DNA of 64,000 bases, taken from positions 124,001-188,000 of the forward strand of contig NZ_JANCTC010000003.1 of the NCBI RefSeq assembly GCF_024297145.1. Direction: 5' to 3'. This DNA comes from Mesorhizobium sp. LMG 17147. Lineage in GTDB: Bacteria; Pseudomonadota; Alphaproteobacteria; Rhizobiales; Rhizobiaceae. Of the stretch, positions 46,147-55,836 are shown piece by piece. The notes under the pieces were generated by a model. That model was given only the letters and a program-made list of their open reading frames with translations. It was not told the origin of the DNA and ran no database searches. A program made the translations under genes and the position numbers. Each line of letters opens with the position of its first letter. The first letter of the stretch is position 1.

Positions 46147-47214
46147 CTACTGCGGCAGCTTGTCGTCGACGCCCTTCACGTAGAAATTCATGCCGAGCAA
46201 CGTGGCGTCGTCGGCGACCTCGCCCTCCTTCAGCCAAGGTGTGCCGTCCTGCTTGGCGATCGGCCCGGTAAAGGGATTCCAGCCGTCGGCGATCTTCTTG
46301 GTGGTGGCCTCGGCCATCGCCTTGACGTCATCGGGCATGTTGGTGAACGGCGCCAGCTTGACGGCGCCGTCCTTGATGCCGAGCCAGACATTGTCGGGCT
46401 TCCAGGTGCCGTCGAGTGCCGCCTGGACCCGGCTGATGTAGTACGGGCCCCATTCGTCGGTCAGTGCGGTCAGCTGCGCGTGCGGTGCGAACTTGATCAT
46501 ATCGGAGGACTGGCCGAAGCCGTGCAGCTTGCGCTCCTCCGCCACCTGCAACGCAGCGGTCGAGTCGGTGTGCTGGACGATGATGTCGGCACCTTGGTCG
46601 AACAATGCCTTGGCGGCGTCAGCTTCTTTGCCCGGATCGAACCAGGAGTTCACCCAGACGATTTTGGCTTTGAAGTTCGGATTGATCGACTGTGCGCCTA
46701 GCATGAAGGAATTAATACCCATCACAACTTCCGGGATCGGGAAGGAAACGATGTAGCCGGCGACACCCGACTTCGATTGCTTGGCCGCGATCTGGCCAAG
46801 TACGTAGCGGCCTTCATAGAAACGCGCATTGTATATGCCGAGATTTTTGGCGGTCTTGTAGCCAGTGGCGTGCTCGAACATCACCTTGGGGAATTTTTTT
46901 GCGATCTTCACTTCCGGGTCCATGAAGCCGAAGGATGTGCCGAAAATGATCTTGCATCCCTCGCGCGCCAGGCGCTCGAAGGCGCGGTCGGCATCGGGGC
47001 CTTCGGAGACGTTTTCGAGATAGGCGGTCTCGACCTTGTCGCCGAGTGCCTTTTCCACCTCGAGGCGGCCCTGGTCGTGCTGGTAGGAGTAGCCGAAATC
47101 GCCGATCGGGCCGGTATAGACCCAGCATGCCTTCAGCTTGTCCGCCGCCTCGGCTGAGACCGCCAGGGTCAATGCGGCCGTCGTCGCCAGCAGGGCAATA
47201 AGCAGTTTTTTCAT
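46147..47214 (-). CDS. BMP-family ABC transporter substrate-binding protein
   Basis: Periplasmic binding protein of the basic membrane protein/Med family (355 residues), typically binding nucleosides. Signal peptide KKLLIALLATTAALTLAVSA followed by EAADKLK. Family features: VYTGPIGDFGYSYQHDQGR, GCKIIFGTSFGFMDP, HATGYKTAKNLGIYNARFYEGRYVLGQIAA, and DGWNPFTGPI. Last gene of a four-gene minus-strand run that begins with the ATPase, then two permeases. The ligand is inferred from the family, not seen. Confidence 0.93.
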   Translation of the reverse strand: MKKLLIALLATTAALTLAVSAEAADKLKACWVYTGPIGDFGYSYQHDQGRLEVEKALGDKVETAYLENVSEGPDADRAFERLAREGCKIIFGTSFGFMDPEVKIAKKFPKVMFEHATGYKTAKNLGIYNARFYEGRYVLGQIAAKQSKSGVAGYIVSFPIPEVVMGINSFMLGAQSINPNFKAKIVWVNSWFDPGKEADAAKALFDQGADIIVQHTDSTAALQVAEERKLHGFGQSSDMIKFAPHAQLTALTDEWGPYYISRVQAALDGTWKPDNVWLGIKDGAVKLAPFTNMPDDVKAMAEATTKKIADGWNPFTGPIAKQDGTPWLKEGEVADDATLLGMNFYVKGVDDKLPQ

Positions 47215-47261
47215 TTTGTTACCTCTCTGAGTTAAGCCTTGGAGCTTCCGTCTTTTTGTTG

Positions 47262-48182
47262 TCAACGATCCGGAACGAATGGCTGGCCCAAGGAGGCCGG
47301 CGTGTTCATCATCGTCAAACGCTTGTTGCGCGAGATTAGAACGAGAACCACGACGGTTGCCAGATAGGGCAGCGAAGAAAGCAGTTGCGAGGGGACCGGA
47401 ATGCCGAATGCCTGTGCATGTAGCTGGCCGATCCAGACCGCGCCGAAGATATAGGCGCCGGCCAGCACCCGCCACGGCCGCCAGGAAGCGAAGACGACCA
47501 GAGCCAGCGCGATCCAGCCGCGGCCGGCGGTCATGTTCTCCACCCATTGCGGCGTGTAGACCAGCGATAGGTGGCCGCCGGCAAGGCCGGCACAAGCGCC
47601 GCCGAAAATCACTGAGAGATAACGGTAGCGGATGACATGGATACCAAGCGCATGGGCCGATGCATGGCTGTCGCCGATCGAGCGCAGCGTGAGCCCGGTG
47701 CGGGTCTTGAACAGGAACCACATCACGGCAGCGGTAAGCGCGATCGAGATGTAGAAGATTGGATCCTGGCCGAACAGCAGCCTGCCGACGACCGGGATTG
47801 CGGTCAGGCCGGGAACGTCGAGGTTTGGCAGCCTCTCGCCAGGCTGGCCGACAAAATTCGCCCCCATCATGCCGGAAAGCCCGAGGCCGAGCAGTGTCAG
47901 CGACAGGCCGGTTGCCACCTGGTTGGTGGCCAGCGACAGCGTCATGACGGCGAACAGAAGCGAGAACACTGCCCCCATGGTGATTGCCGCCAACAGCCCT
48001 ATCCAAGGCGAGCCGGTGAGATAGCCGGCGCCGAAACCGCCGACGGCACCCATGATCATCATTCCTTCGACGCCGAGATTGAGCACACCCGAACGTTCGA
48101 CCACCAGTTCGCCGATCGCGGCGATCAGCAGCGGCGTCGCCGCCGTCGCGATGGTCAAGAGGATGTTGACGGTGATGTCCAT
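47262..48182 (-). CDS. ABC transporter permease, nucleoside type (second permease)
   Basis: A 306-residue inner-membrane permease of the ribose/BMP-transport family, with about eight helices. LLIAAIGELVVERSGVLNLGVEGMMIMGAV is the family signature in the first two helices and LALVVFASWRPWRVLAGAY a later one. Its start shares a base with the stop of the preceding permease (TGATG), indicating coupled translation. Works with the other permease as a heterodimer and with the two-domain ATPase. Confidence 0.93.
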   Translation of the reverse strand: MDITVNILLTIATAATPLLIAAIGELVVERSGVLNLGVEGMMIMGAVGGFGAGYLTGSPWIGLLAAITMGAVFSLLFAVMTLSLATNQVATGLSLTLLGLGLSGMMGANFVGQPGERLPNLDVPGLTAIPVVGRLLFGQDPIFYISIALTAAVMWFLFKTRTGLTLRSIGDSHASAHALGIHVIRYRYLSVIFGGACAGLAGGHLSLVYTPQWVENMTAGRGWIALALVVFASWRPWRVLAGAYIFGAVWIGQLHAQAFGIPVPSQLLSSLPYLATVVVLVLISRNKRLTMMNTPASLGQPFVPDR

Positions 48183-49291
48183 CAGCGGGCTCCCTCCAGC
48201 TTCGGCGCCGCCTCGAGCTTCGGCGCGGAAAAGCCGGTCAGGCGAATGCGGTAATGGATGAGCGTGTCGCAGCCGAGCACGAAGAACAAAAGCATGCCCT
48301 GGAACACGCGCGCCACCTTGTCGGAGATGCCGAGCGCGCTTTGCACTGCCTCGCCGCCCAGATAGGTCAGCGCCAGCACAAGGCCTGCGGCGACGATGCC
48401 GAGCGGATTGAGCCGGCCGAGGAATGCCACGATGATAGCGGTAAATCCGTAGCCGGGCGAGATCACCGGCTGCAATTGTCCGATGGCTCCCGAGATCTCC
48501 GAAATCCCGGCAAGTCCGGCCAGTGCGCCCGACAGCAGGAAGGTAAAGAAGACCATACGGTTAAGGCCAAACCCGGCGAAGCGCCCTGCCCTTGGGCTTG
48601 AGCCGAGCACGCGGACCTCGAAGCCTTTTAGCATACGGCTCATCAGGATCCAGATCAGCATCGCCGCGACCAACGCGAAGACAAATCCCCAGTTTGCCCG
48701 GCCGGATTCCGGGAGGAGTTCCGGCAGTATGGCCGAGTCGTTGAACTGGATGGTTTGCGGGAAACCGTGGCCCTGCGGATCGCGCCACGGCCCGCGTACG
48801 AGCCAATCGAGGAAGAGCTGGGCGACATAGACCAGCATCAGGCTGGTCAGGATCTCGTTGGTGTTGAAGCGCGTCTTCAGCAGTGCCGGGATTGCAGCAT
48901 AGGCAGCCCCACCGACCATGCCGAAAAGAAGCATCAGCGGCAGCACCAATGGGCCTTCGAACTGCGGAAACAGCACAGGGAAGATCGAGCCGACAATGCC
49001 GCCCAGGATGAACTGACCTTCGGCGCCGATGTTCCAGATGTTGGCTTTGTAGCAGACCGACAGTCCGACCGCGATCAGGATCAGGGGGGCGGCCTTGATC
49101 GCCAGCTCATGCAGCTGCCAGACCTGGCTGATCGGTTCGATGAAGTAGATGCGGAACGCAGTCAACGGGTTGACGCCGAGCAGCGCGAACATGATGGCAC
49201 CGGCTATGATCGTCAAAACGAAAGCGATGAAAGGCGAGAGTGCCGAAAACAGCATCGAGCGCTGCGGGCGTTTTACAAGTTCGAGGCGCAT
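48182..49291 (-). CDS. ABC transporter permease, nucleoside type (first permease)
   Basis: A 369-residue inner-membrane permease of the same family as its downstream partner. Helices include LSPFIAFVLTIIAGAIMFALLG and AAPLILIAVGLSVCYKANIWNIGAEGQFI, and the cytoplasmic loop GSSPRAGRFAGFGLNRMVFFTFLLSGALAGLAG carries the coupling-helix pattern. The ATG at 49291 shares its last base with the ATPase stop (TGATG); a TTG lies one codon earlier. The charged C-terminus ends EAAPKLEGAR with a short repeat of AAPKLE. Confidence 0.93.
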   Translation of the reverse strand: MRLELVKRPQRSMLFSALSPFIAFVLTIIAGAIMFALLGVNPLTAFRIYFIEPISQVWQLHELAIKAAPLILIAVGLSVCYKANIWNIGAEGQFILGGIVGSIFPVLFPQFEGPLVLPLMLLFGMVGGAAYAAIPALLKTRFNTNEILTSLMLVYVAQLFLDWLVRGPWRDPQGHGFPQTIQFNDSAILPELLPESGRANWGFVFALVAAMLIWILMSRMLKGFEVRVLGSSPRAGRFAGFGLNRMVFFTFLLSGALAGLAGISEISGAIGQLQPVISPGYGFTAIIVAFLGRLNPLGIVAAGLVLALTYLGGEAVQSALGISDKVARVFQGMLLFFVLGCDTLIHYRIRLTGFSAPKLEAAPKLEGAR

Positions 49292-50883
49292 CAAGCCGTC
49301 TCCAGCGTATGTTCGGCATGACCGGGTTCGGCGCCGCCCATCAGCAGCCCGATTTTCTCGAATGTCGCTTCAGCTATCGGCAGCGGCTTCGACAATTCGC
49401 CATTGTGCATGACCGTGATCGCATCGGAAATCTCGAACAGCTCGTCGAGGTCCTGGCTGATCACCAGCACCGCCGAGCCGCTGCGCGCCAGTTCGATCAG
49501 CGCCTGGCGGATGTGGGCCGCCGCACCCGCGTCGACCCCCCAGGTCGGCTGATTGACCACCAAGACGCTTGGCCGGCGGTCGAGTTCGCGGCCGACGATG
49601 AATTTCTGCAGATTGCCGCCCGAAAGGGCCGCAGCCTCTGGGTCCGGCGCGCTCTTGCGCACGTCCATTGCCTTTATGATCCGCTGAGCAGCGGTATAGA
49701 TCGCATCGCTCTTGACCATTCCACCGGCGCCGACAAACATCTTGCCGTCGGTGGCGTGGCGCGACAGAAGCAGGTTTTCCGAAAGCCTCATGCGCGGTGC
49801 TGCGCCGTGGCCGAGCCGCTCTTCCGGAACGAAGGCAGCGCCCATCAGGCGCCTGCCGGTGATAGCGAGGCCGCCGGCATCCTTGCCGCGGATGCGGACC
49901 GAGCCGGTATCCTCCTGCAGCACCTCGCCGGAAACGGACTCGAAGAATTCGCCCTGGCCGTTGCCGGCCACACCGGCAATGCCGATCACCTCGCCGGCCC
50001 GGACTTCAAGATTGATGTTCCTGAGCGGGATCGAGAACGGGGTCGCCGGCTTGCGGGTGAGTTCGCGGATTTGAAGCAGCACCGGCGCGGTCTCGATACC
50101 CTCGGCCGGCGCCCGCACCACGGCCTGGACCTCATTGCCGACCATCATCCGCGCCAACGAAGACGCAGTTTCTTGGCGCGGATTGCAATGGCCGACCACC
50201 TTGCCGTGACGCAGCACGGTGGCGCGGTCGCAGATGCGTTTGACTTCTTCCAGCCGGTGCGAAATGTAGAGGATGGACTTTCCTTCCGAACGCAGCCGTT
50301 CGAGCGTCTCGAACAACTTATCGGCCTCCTGCGGCGTCAGCACCGACGTTGGCTCGTCGAGGATGATGAGTTGCGGCGTCTGCAGCAGGCAGCGGATGAT
50401 TTCGATACGCTGGCGCTCGCCGACCGACAGATCACCGACCAGCGATAGCGGATCGAGAGGCAGGCCGTAACTGTAGGAGAGCGCCCTCGCCTTGGCCGCG
50501 ATCGTGCTGATCGGCGAGCCGTCATCCAGCGACAGCGCGATGTTCTCCGCCGCCGTCAGCGCTTCGAACAGGGAAAAATGCTGGAAAACCATGCCGATGC
50601 CGAGCTTTTTTGCGGTGCCTGGGCTGGTGATCCTGACCGCCTGGCCATTCCAGAAAATCTCGCCAGAATTCGGTTCCAGCGATCCAAACAGCATTTTCAC
50701 CAGCGTCGACTTGCCGGCGCCGTTCTCGCCAAGCAACGCATGGATCTCGCCCTTGGCGATGTTGAGATCGACATGGTCGCAGGCTGTCAGCGTGCCGAAT
50801 ATCTTTGTGAGGCCGCGAACCTCAAGCAGGTTTGCGCCGTCCTGATCTGCACTCACGGTGCCTCCATCTGGTTTGCCAGACAT
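49291..50883 (-). CDS. ABC transporter ATP-binding protein, two nucleotide-binding domains
   Basis: A 530-residue ATPase with tandem NBDs, as in ribose, autoinducer-2 and BMP nucleoside importers. NBD1: Walker A GENGAGKST, signature LSVGERQRIEI, Walker B IILDEPTSVL. NBD2: degenerate P-loop GVAGNGQGE, signature LSGGNLQKFIVGREL, Walker B region VLVVNQPTWGVD with Asn-Gln in place of Asp-Glu, so this half is expected to bind but not hydrolyse. Start at the ATG giving MSGKPDGG is preceded by ggga; an ATG seven codons earlier is possible. First gene of the four-gene operon. Confidence 0.93.
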   Translation of the reverse strand: MSGKPDGGTVSADQDGANLLEVRGLTKIFGTLTACDHVDLNIAKGEIHALLGENGAGKSTLVKMLFGSLEPNSGEIFWNGQAVRITSPGTAKKLGIGMVFQHFSLFEALTAAENIALSLDDGSPISTIAAKARALSYSYGLPLDPLSLVGDLSVGERQRIEIIRCLLQTPQLIILDEPTSVLTPQEADKLFETLERLRSEGKSILYISHRLEEVKRICDRATVLRHGKVVGHCNPRQETASSLARMMVGNEVQAVVRAPAEGIETAPVLLQIRELTRKPATPFSIPLRNINLEVRAGEVIGIAGVAGNGQGEFFESVSGEVLQEDTGSVRIRGKDAGGLAITGRRLMGAAFVPEERLGHGAAPRMRLSENLLLSRHATDGKMFVGAGGMVKSDAIYTAAQRIIKAMDVRKSAPDPEAAALSGGNLQKFIVGRELDRRPSVLVVNQPTWGVDAGAAAHIRQALIELARSGSAVLVISQDLDELFEISDAITVMHNGELSKPLPIAEATFEKIGLLMGGAEPGHAEHTLETA

Positions 50884-51035
50884 GTTCTGTGTTCCCGCAA
50901 GCATCGTATGCGCGCCCTGCTCTCTACGGTAAGCGCCTCACGACTTGAAAGAGCTTCAAGAATTTCAGCGGAAACTCAAGCGGTAAAGAGCAGTTCGCAA
51001 GAACCGCGGCGTCGGCGGGCCGAAACTGCGGGCGC

Positions 51036-52013
51036 TCAAGGGATAAGTATCGTTGTCCCGGTGGTCCTGCGCCCTTCGAGATCGGAATGCGCCTTGCCGG
51101 CCTCGCTGAGCGCGTAACGCTGGTTGATCTTGATCTTGACGGCGCCGCTGAGCACCACGTCGAACAATGCGGCGGCGGAAGCCTCGAGGTCTTCGCGCCT
51201 GGCATTGTAGACGAACAGCGTCGGCCGCGTTGCGAACAGCGAGCCCTTCTGCGCCAGCAACGAGATGCTGAAGGGCGGGATCGGCCCAGACGATTGACCG
51301 AAGCTGACGAACGTGCCGAGCGGCCGCAGGCAATCGAGCGAGGCTGGAAATGTGTCGTTGCCAACCGAATCATACACGACGTCGCATTTCTTGCCACCAG
51401 TGATGGCGGCAACGCCGGCGACGAAATCCTGCTCGCGATAGTTGATCACGTGGTCGAAGCCATGCGCCCTGGCGAGTTCGATCTTGTCGGTTGAACTCGC
51501 GGTGCCGATCACCGTCGCGCCGAGATGCTTGGCCCATTGACCGAGGATCAGCCCGACACCGCCGGCCGCCGCATGAAACAGGATCGTGTCGCCGGCTTTC
51601 ACCTTGAATGTACGGCGCAACAGATACTCGGCCGTCATGCCCTTTAGCATCATGGCTGCGGCCTGTTCGTCGCTGATGCCGTCCGGCACCTTCACCACGC
51701 GGTCGGCAGCGATCACGCGCTGCTCGGCATAGGCGCCGGTGGTCACGGCATAGGCGACGCGATCGCCGGGTTTGAGCCAGTCGACATCCGAGCCGACCTT
51801 AAAGACCACGCCGGCCGCCTCACCGCCGGGGATCAGCGGAAATCCGCCCTGCGGCGGATAAAGGCCCGAGCGATAATAGACGTCGATGAAATTGAGACCG
51901 ATCGCGCTGTGCTTGACCAGGATCTGTCCCGAGCCTGGCTGCCCGGGATCGGCATCCTCATAGGTCAGGACCTCCGGGCCGCCATGGGCATGGATGCGCA
52001 TCGCTTTGGACAT
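51036..52013 (-). CDS. NADPH:quinone oxidoreductase, zinc-independent MDR type
   Basis: A 325-residue medium-chain reductase of the QOR family that reduces quinones with NADPH. N-terminal GroES-like part: MRIHAHGGPEVLTYEDADPG; the QOR motif FHAAAGGVGLILGQWAKHLGATVIGTAS contains the nucleotide loop; catalytic-zinc ligands are absent. DFVAGVAAITGGKKCDVVYDSVG matches the second nucleotide domain. Monocistronic position upstream of pcs on the minus strand. Physiological substrate unknown. Confidence 0.93.
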   Translation of the reverse strand: MSKAMRIHAHGGPEVLTYEDADPGQPGSGQILVKHSAIGLNFIDVYYRSGLYPPQGGFPLIPGGEAAGVVFKVGSDVDWLKPGDRVAYAVTTGAYAEQRVIAADRVVKVPDGISDEQAAAMMLKGMTAEYLLRRTFKVKAGDTILFHAAAGGVGLILGQWAKHLGATVIGTASSTDKIELARAHGFDHVINYREQDFVAGVAAITGGKKCDVVYDSVGNDTFPASLDCLRPLGTFVSFGQSSGPIPPFSISLLAQKGSLFATRPTLFVYNARREDLEASAAALFDVVLSGAVKIKINQRYALSEAGKAHSDLEGRRTTGTTILIP

Positions 52014-52031
52014 TTTCAGGCTCTCTTGGGA

Positions 52032-52847
52032 TCAGGCTTTCTTGTCCGGCTTGGCGCCGAGATTTGGAAAGAACTGCATGATAGCGCCGATGCAGGCGAG
52101 GTAAAGCCCGGTGACCGTGATCCCGATCTTGATGAAGTCGCTGACCTGCTCGCCCAGCACGCCGATCTGGTCGTAGAAGGAGGCAAGTGCGGCCTGCGCC
52201 AGCGCCAGCGCGCCGAAAGCGCACCAAAGCAGCGTCATGCCGAGATTGACGCGCCGCAGCCGCTTCACCCGCACCGGATGGATGAAATTGATCGGCACGA
52301 AGGTGAGAATGCCGGCCACCACGACCACGGCGAAGGAAACCCATTGTCCTGGTTCGATGACGAACAGCGTGAACACCACCATGTTCCAGACGACCGGAAA
52401 GCCTTTGAAGAAATTCTCCTTCGTCTTCATGCCGGTATCGGCATAGTAGATCGCGCTCGACACCACGATTATCGCCGCAGACAGGAACGACAGGCGCTCG
52501 CCCATGAAGCCGCGCTGATAGAGCGCGAAGGCCGGAATCAACACGTAGGTCACGTAGTCGATGATGTTGTCGAGCAGTTCGCCCGACCATGTCGGCAAGA
52601 TTTCCTTGACGTCGAGCTTCCTGGCGATCGGCCCGTCGATGCCGTCGACGAAAAGCGCCAGCCCCAGCCACCAGAACATCGCCGTCCAGCGCTGCTCGCT
52701 TGCTGCCACTAGCGACAGAAACGCCAGGAATGAGCCCGACGCGGTCAAGAGATGGACCGAGAACGCCCGCGCCTGCGGCCAGGTGACTTTCTTCTTCGGC
52801 CGCGGAATCCGGTCGGCGATTTTCCTGGCCGTCGTCTTCTTGCTCAC
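52032..52847 (-). CDS. pcs: Phosphatidylcholine synthase
   Basis: Condenses choline with CDP-diacylglycerol to form phosphatidylcholine directly, the pathway used by rhizobia in the presence of host choline. 271 residues, about eight membrane helices. The modified CDP-alcohol phosphotransferase motif is seen: DG, two residues, AR, twelve residues, G, three, D, three, D (from DGPIARKLDV to DNIID), with the 12-residue spacing characteristic of Pcs. A GTG start overlaps the end of the DUF1326 gene by four bases. The basic, Lys-rich N-terminus (RKIADRIPRPKKK) faces the cytosol. Confidence 0.93.
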   Translation of the reverse strand: MSKKTTARKIADRIPRPKKKVTWPQARAFSVHLLTASGSFLAFLSLVAASEQRWTAMFWWLGLALFVDGIDGPIARKLDVKEILPTWSGELLDNIIDYVTYVLIPAFALYQRGFMGERLSFLSAAIIVVSSAIYYADTGMKTKENFFKGFPVVWNMVVFTLFVIEPGQWVSFAVVVVAGILTFVPINFIHPVRVKRLRRVNLGMTLLWCAFGALALAQAALASFYDQIGVLGEQVSDFIKIGITVTGLYLACIGAIMQFFPNLGAKPDKKA

Positions 52848-53458
52848 GGGCCCCGCCAGTCCAGCTTGCAGATTTCGGCCGAACGGCCCGCAAAGTTCCA
52901 GTTGCGGCCAAAAGCCCGCATTTTGCTCTTGTCGGATTTGGCGACGATGATTTCCGGCGCAATCCAGTATTCCGAATTGCTGATGACCGTATCCTTGTCG
53001 CGATCCTTGCCGGTGATCGGCGTCACCGCACCATCGATGATCTTCGGTATCTGGAAGATGCGTGTTTTCTCACGCGTCTCGTAGGTGATCGGCACCTGCT
53101 CGACGCCGAGGAACTGTCCGACCAGGATGGAGAGCAGCGATGTGGTTCCACCGGCCTTGCCGGTGAATATCTTCGTCAGTCCCTTCACAGCGTAAACGGA
53201 GGCGCGCTTGTCGATGAAAAGGCCGGCCGTCCAGTTGCCGCGGCTCATATAGCCGGGGATTTCCATGATCAGCCCAAGATTGAGACCGGACAGGTCGACC
53301 TCGCCGAAATGGCCGGCATCGATGCGGAACCCCGCCCAGGTTTGGCAATAGCCTTCCGTAGGCGAATGGTTGCCGAGCGACAGAACGCAAGGGCAAAAAA
53401 CCGTGCAATTGCAGGAGAGGACGAGTTCTCCCTTCATTGCCCAGCTTTGGTCTGTCAT
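52844..53458 (-). CDS. DUF1326 domain protein
   Basis: A 204-residue protein of DUF1326. A Cys cluster SCNCTVFCPCVL near the N-terminus (CxC...CxC) could bind a metal ion, and a further Cys is in EGYCQTW. The family body follows: GFRIDAGHFGEVDLSGLNLGL, then FIDKRASVYAVKGLTKIF, ending RAFGRNWNFAGRSAEICKLDW. No signal peptide. It sits between pcs (overlapping GTGA) and a DUF2182 gene 13 bases upstream, a pairing frequent in proteobacteria. Function unknown. Confidence 0.87.
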   Translation of the reverse strand: MTDQSWAMKGELVLSCNCTVFCPCVLSLGNHSPTEGYCQTWAGFRIDAGHFGEVDLSGLNLGLIMEIPGYMSRGNWTAGLFIDKRASVYAVKGLTKIFTGKAGGTTSLLSILVGQFLGVEQVPITYETREKTRIFQIPKIIDGAVTPITGKDRDKDTVISNSEYWIAPEIIVAKSDKSKMRAFGRNWNFAGRSAEICKLDWRGP

Positions 53459-53471
53459 CGAATTGTCCCCC

Positions 53472-54410
53472 TCATGTCGAGACTACTAGTAGCGCTGCTG
53501 CCCAGACAAGCAGTATCGCACCGGCCAGCCGCGTCGGCAGATTGCCTGCCGTCTGTTTTTCAACCAGGCTGAACAAGCCGATCAGCGCCATCCAGAACAC
53601 GTTCATCACACCGACGGCAAACATTACCAGCATTAGAGCCCAGCAGCATCCAAGGCACCACAGGCCCTGCTTCATGCCTAGCCGCAAAATACGAATGGGC
53701 CTGGCGCTCCAGTTGGCGAACAGGACCGAGAACGGATTTCTGCACTTGTCCAGACAGACTTCCTTCAGCGAGCTGAACTGATAGAGACCAGCGATCGACA
53801 GCGCGGCTGCCCCGGCAATTCCAACCAGTGGATCGAGCATCTGCCCGGATGAGGCGAATGCATGGATTGCGAGCGTCAGGGCGGCAAACATTGCCGAGGC
53901 GACAAGCCAGACGCTCAAATATCCAGCGACCAGGATCAGCGGATGGACGGCCGGCTCCCTCTTGATCCGGGCGGTATCCGCGATCTCGCAATAGGTGCGG
54001 ATCATCGGCGCCGCGGAGGGCAGCATGGTCGCGATGGCCATCAACAGCCACATCGCGGTGAGTGCCCCGCCTTGCGCGCCCAGGCTTGCGCGAAGCGGCG
54101 CCGGCGCAAGGCAGAGGGCGAAGAAACGCGCAAGGAAATCCGGCAACGGCAGTAGCGGCAGGTATTCCAGCACGGCGTCGCCCGGTACATCAGCGCCCGG
54201 GAGCCGGCTTGCCGCCCCCCGAACTGCCATTACGCCGAGAAGGAGCCAGGCAAGGGCGATGCCCATGCCGGCAACAACGCTCACGGTCAGTCGAGGGCTG
54301 CGCGCAACGCTCGCCATCGCGCGGCCGGTACCGTCGAGGTGGCTGAAATCGTCTTGTTGGCCGGTCATGGCAACCGAATGGGCCGAATCGCCGCGTTGAT
54401 CAAGCCGCAT
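53472..54410 (-). CDS. DUF2182 membrane protein (predicted metal-binding)
   Basis: About 312 residues with around seven membrane helices (for example SVVAGMGIALAWLLLGVMAVRG, PLILVAGYLSVWLVASAMFAAL). Residues of note: LDKCRNP, and GMKQGLWCLGCCWALMLVMFAVGVMN, a Cys-rich helix with candidate metal ligands, giving this family its predicted metal-binding name. Adjacent to DUF1326 and likely co-transcribed. The N-terminus is uncertain: ATG at 54410 with agg upstream, or the ATG at 54368 (MTGQQDDF). Confidence 0.83.
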   Translation of the reverse strand: MRLDQRGDSAHSVAMTGQQDDFSHLDGTGRAMASVARSPRLTVSVVAGMGIALAWLLLGVMAVRGAASRLPGADVPGDAVLEYLPLLPLPDFLARFFALCLAPAPLRASLGAQGGALTAMWLLMAIATMLPSAAPMIRTYCEIADTARIKREPAVHPLILVAGYLSVWLVASAMFAALTLAIHAFASSGQMLDPLVGIAGAAALSIAGLYQFSSLKEVCLDKCRNPFSVLFANWSARPIRILRLGMKQGLWCLGCCWALMLVMFAVGVMNVFWMALIGLFSLVEKQTAGNLPTRLAGAILLVWAAALLVVST

Positions 54411-54471
54411 CACCTGACCTATATGGACCAGCAGATCGGACAGGCCTCACCTCGCAATCCGGAAGCCGAAT

Positions 54472-55680
54472 TTGAAGCATCGGGAAACAGCACGGATACT
54501 GGTCGCCGGCAGCGGTCCTGCGGGGCTGATCGCGGCGCTTGGCTTTGCCGAGGCGGGCTTTCCCGTGACGCTCGTCGGACCCGACGCAGCCGGCCCCGAC
54601 GGCCGGACGACAGCCTTGATGAACCCTGCCCTAGAGATGTTCGAACGGCTAGGGATCTTCGACGGAATCAGGCCGCACGCAGCGCCGCTCAAGGTGATGC
54701 GTATCGTTGACGCAACCAACCGGCTGATCCGCAGCCCGACAGTGACCTTTCGCGCCAGCGAGATCAACGAAGAGCAATTCGGGCTGAACTTGCCCAACAG
54801 CGTTCTCAACCGCACGCTAGCCGAGGCTGTCACGCATTCGGGTATCGAATGGCGAAAGTCGATGGTGGAGGCATGGCGCCTCGATGCCGACCATGCCCAT
54901 GCCGTTCTCGCCGACGGTAGCGAGGTTGAGGCATCGTTGGCAGTTGCCGCCGATGGCCGTCAATCGCCGGCCCGCGAGGCAGCCGGCATTCGGACCTCGG
55001 TCCGATCCTTTCCGCAGGCGGCGCTGGTGCTCAATTTCGGTCACCGCAGCGACCATGCTTTCACCTCGACCGAATTCCACACCGAAACCGGTCCGTTCAC
55101 ACAGGTTCCCCTGCCCGGCAACCGGTCCAGCCTTGTCTGGGTGCTCGAACCCGAAATCGCCAAGGATCTTGCAGCACTCGACGAGGCCGAGCTTTCGACG
55201 CGGGTCGAACAGCGGATGCAATCGATGCTGGGCCGCGTGTCGGTTGAGCCCGGCCGGCAGGTCTACCCACTTTCAGCGGTGAGCCCGTGGCGGTTTGCGC
55301 ATCGCCGCGTGGCACTTGTCGGTGAAGCCGCCCACGTGTTTCCCCCAATCGGCGCGCAAGGGCTTAATCTCGGCATCCGGGACATTGACGACCTGATTGG
55401 TACCGCAAGCAGAAACCGCTCGGACCCGGGCGCCGCCCAGGCGCTTGCAGCCTATGATTTCAAGCGGCGGCCGGACATTCTGGCGCGCAGCAGCGCGGTC
55501 AACCTGCTGAACATGTCGTTGCTTTCCGACATGCTGCCGGCCCAGCTGATGCGCAGCGCTGGTCTTGGCGCGCTTGAGGGGTATGCGCCGTTGCGGGCGT
55601 TTTTCATGCGCGAGGGTCTTCGACCCGGCAGCGGTTTTGCGGCGTTTCTTGGCGGATTGCGAAAAGCGGCCGCGCGATAG
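54472..55680 (+). CDS. FAD-dependent monooxygenase, UbiH/UbiL type
   Basis: A 402-residue flavoprotein hydroxylase of the UbiH/UbiF family, probably acting in ubiquinone ring hydroxylation. FAD motif VAGSGPAGLIAALGFAEAG at the N-terminus (GxGxxG), DG motif LAVAADGRQSPAREAAGI, and the second FAD phosphate motif GEAAHVFPPIGAQGLNLGIRDIDDL. TTG start assumed with ggaag upstream. Alphaproteobacterial members include UbiL, but the specific ring position cannot be read from sequence. Divergent from the DUF2182 gene. Confidence 0.85.
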   Translation: MKHRETARILVAGSGPAGLIAALGFAEAGFPVTLVGPDAAGPDGRTTALMNPALEMFERLGIFDGIRPHAAPLKVMRIVDATNRLIRSPTVTFRASEINEEQFGLNLPNSVLNRTLAEAVTHSGIEWRKSMVEAWRLDADHAHAVLADGSEVEASLAVAADGRQSPAREAAGIRTSVRSFPQAALVLNFGHRSDHAFTSTEFHTETGPFTQVPLPGNRSSLVWVLEPEIAKDLAALDEAELSTRVEQRMQSMLGRVSVEPGRQVYPLSAVSPWRFAHRRVALVGEAAHVFPPIGAQGLNLGIRDIDDLIGTASRNRSDPGAAQALAAYDFKRRPDILARSSAVNLLNMSLLSDMLPAQLMRSAGLGALEGYAPLRAFFMREGLRPGSGFAAFLGGLRKAAAR

Positions 55681-55836
55681 CGATCGTGGCGCCGCCCTTG
55701 ATCCGCATCTTGTGATGCTCAACCCGGCATCAAGTTGATCGGGATTGAATTGACGCGGCGTCTGCGCCAAATAATGACGATATCGACCGTAAGGCCTGGG
55801 CCGATCTTTGCCTGACCGGTGTGTAAGAATCTAAAG

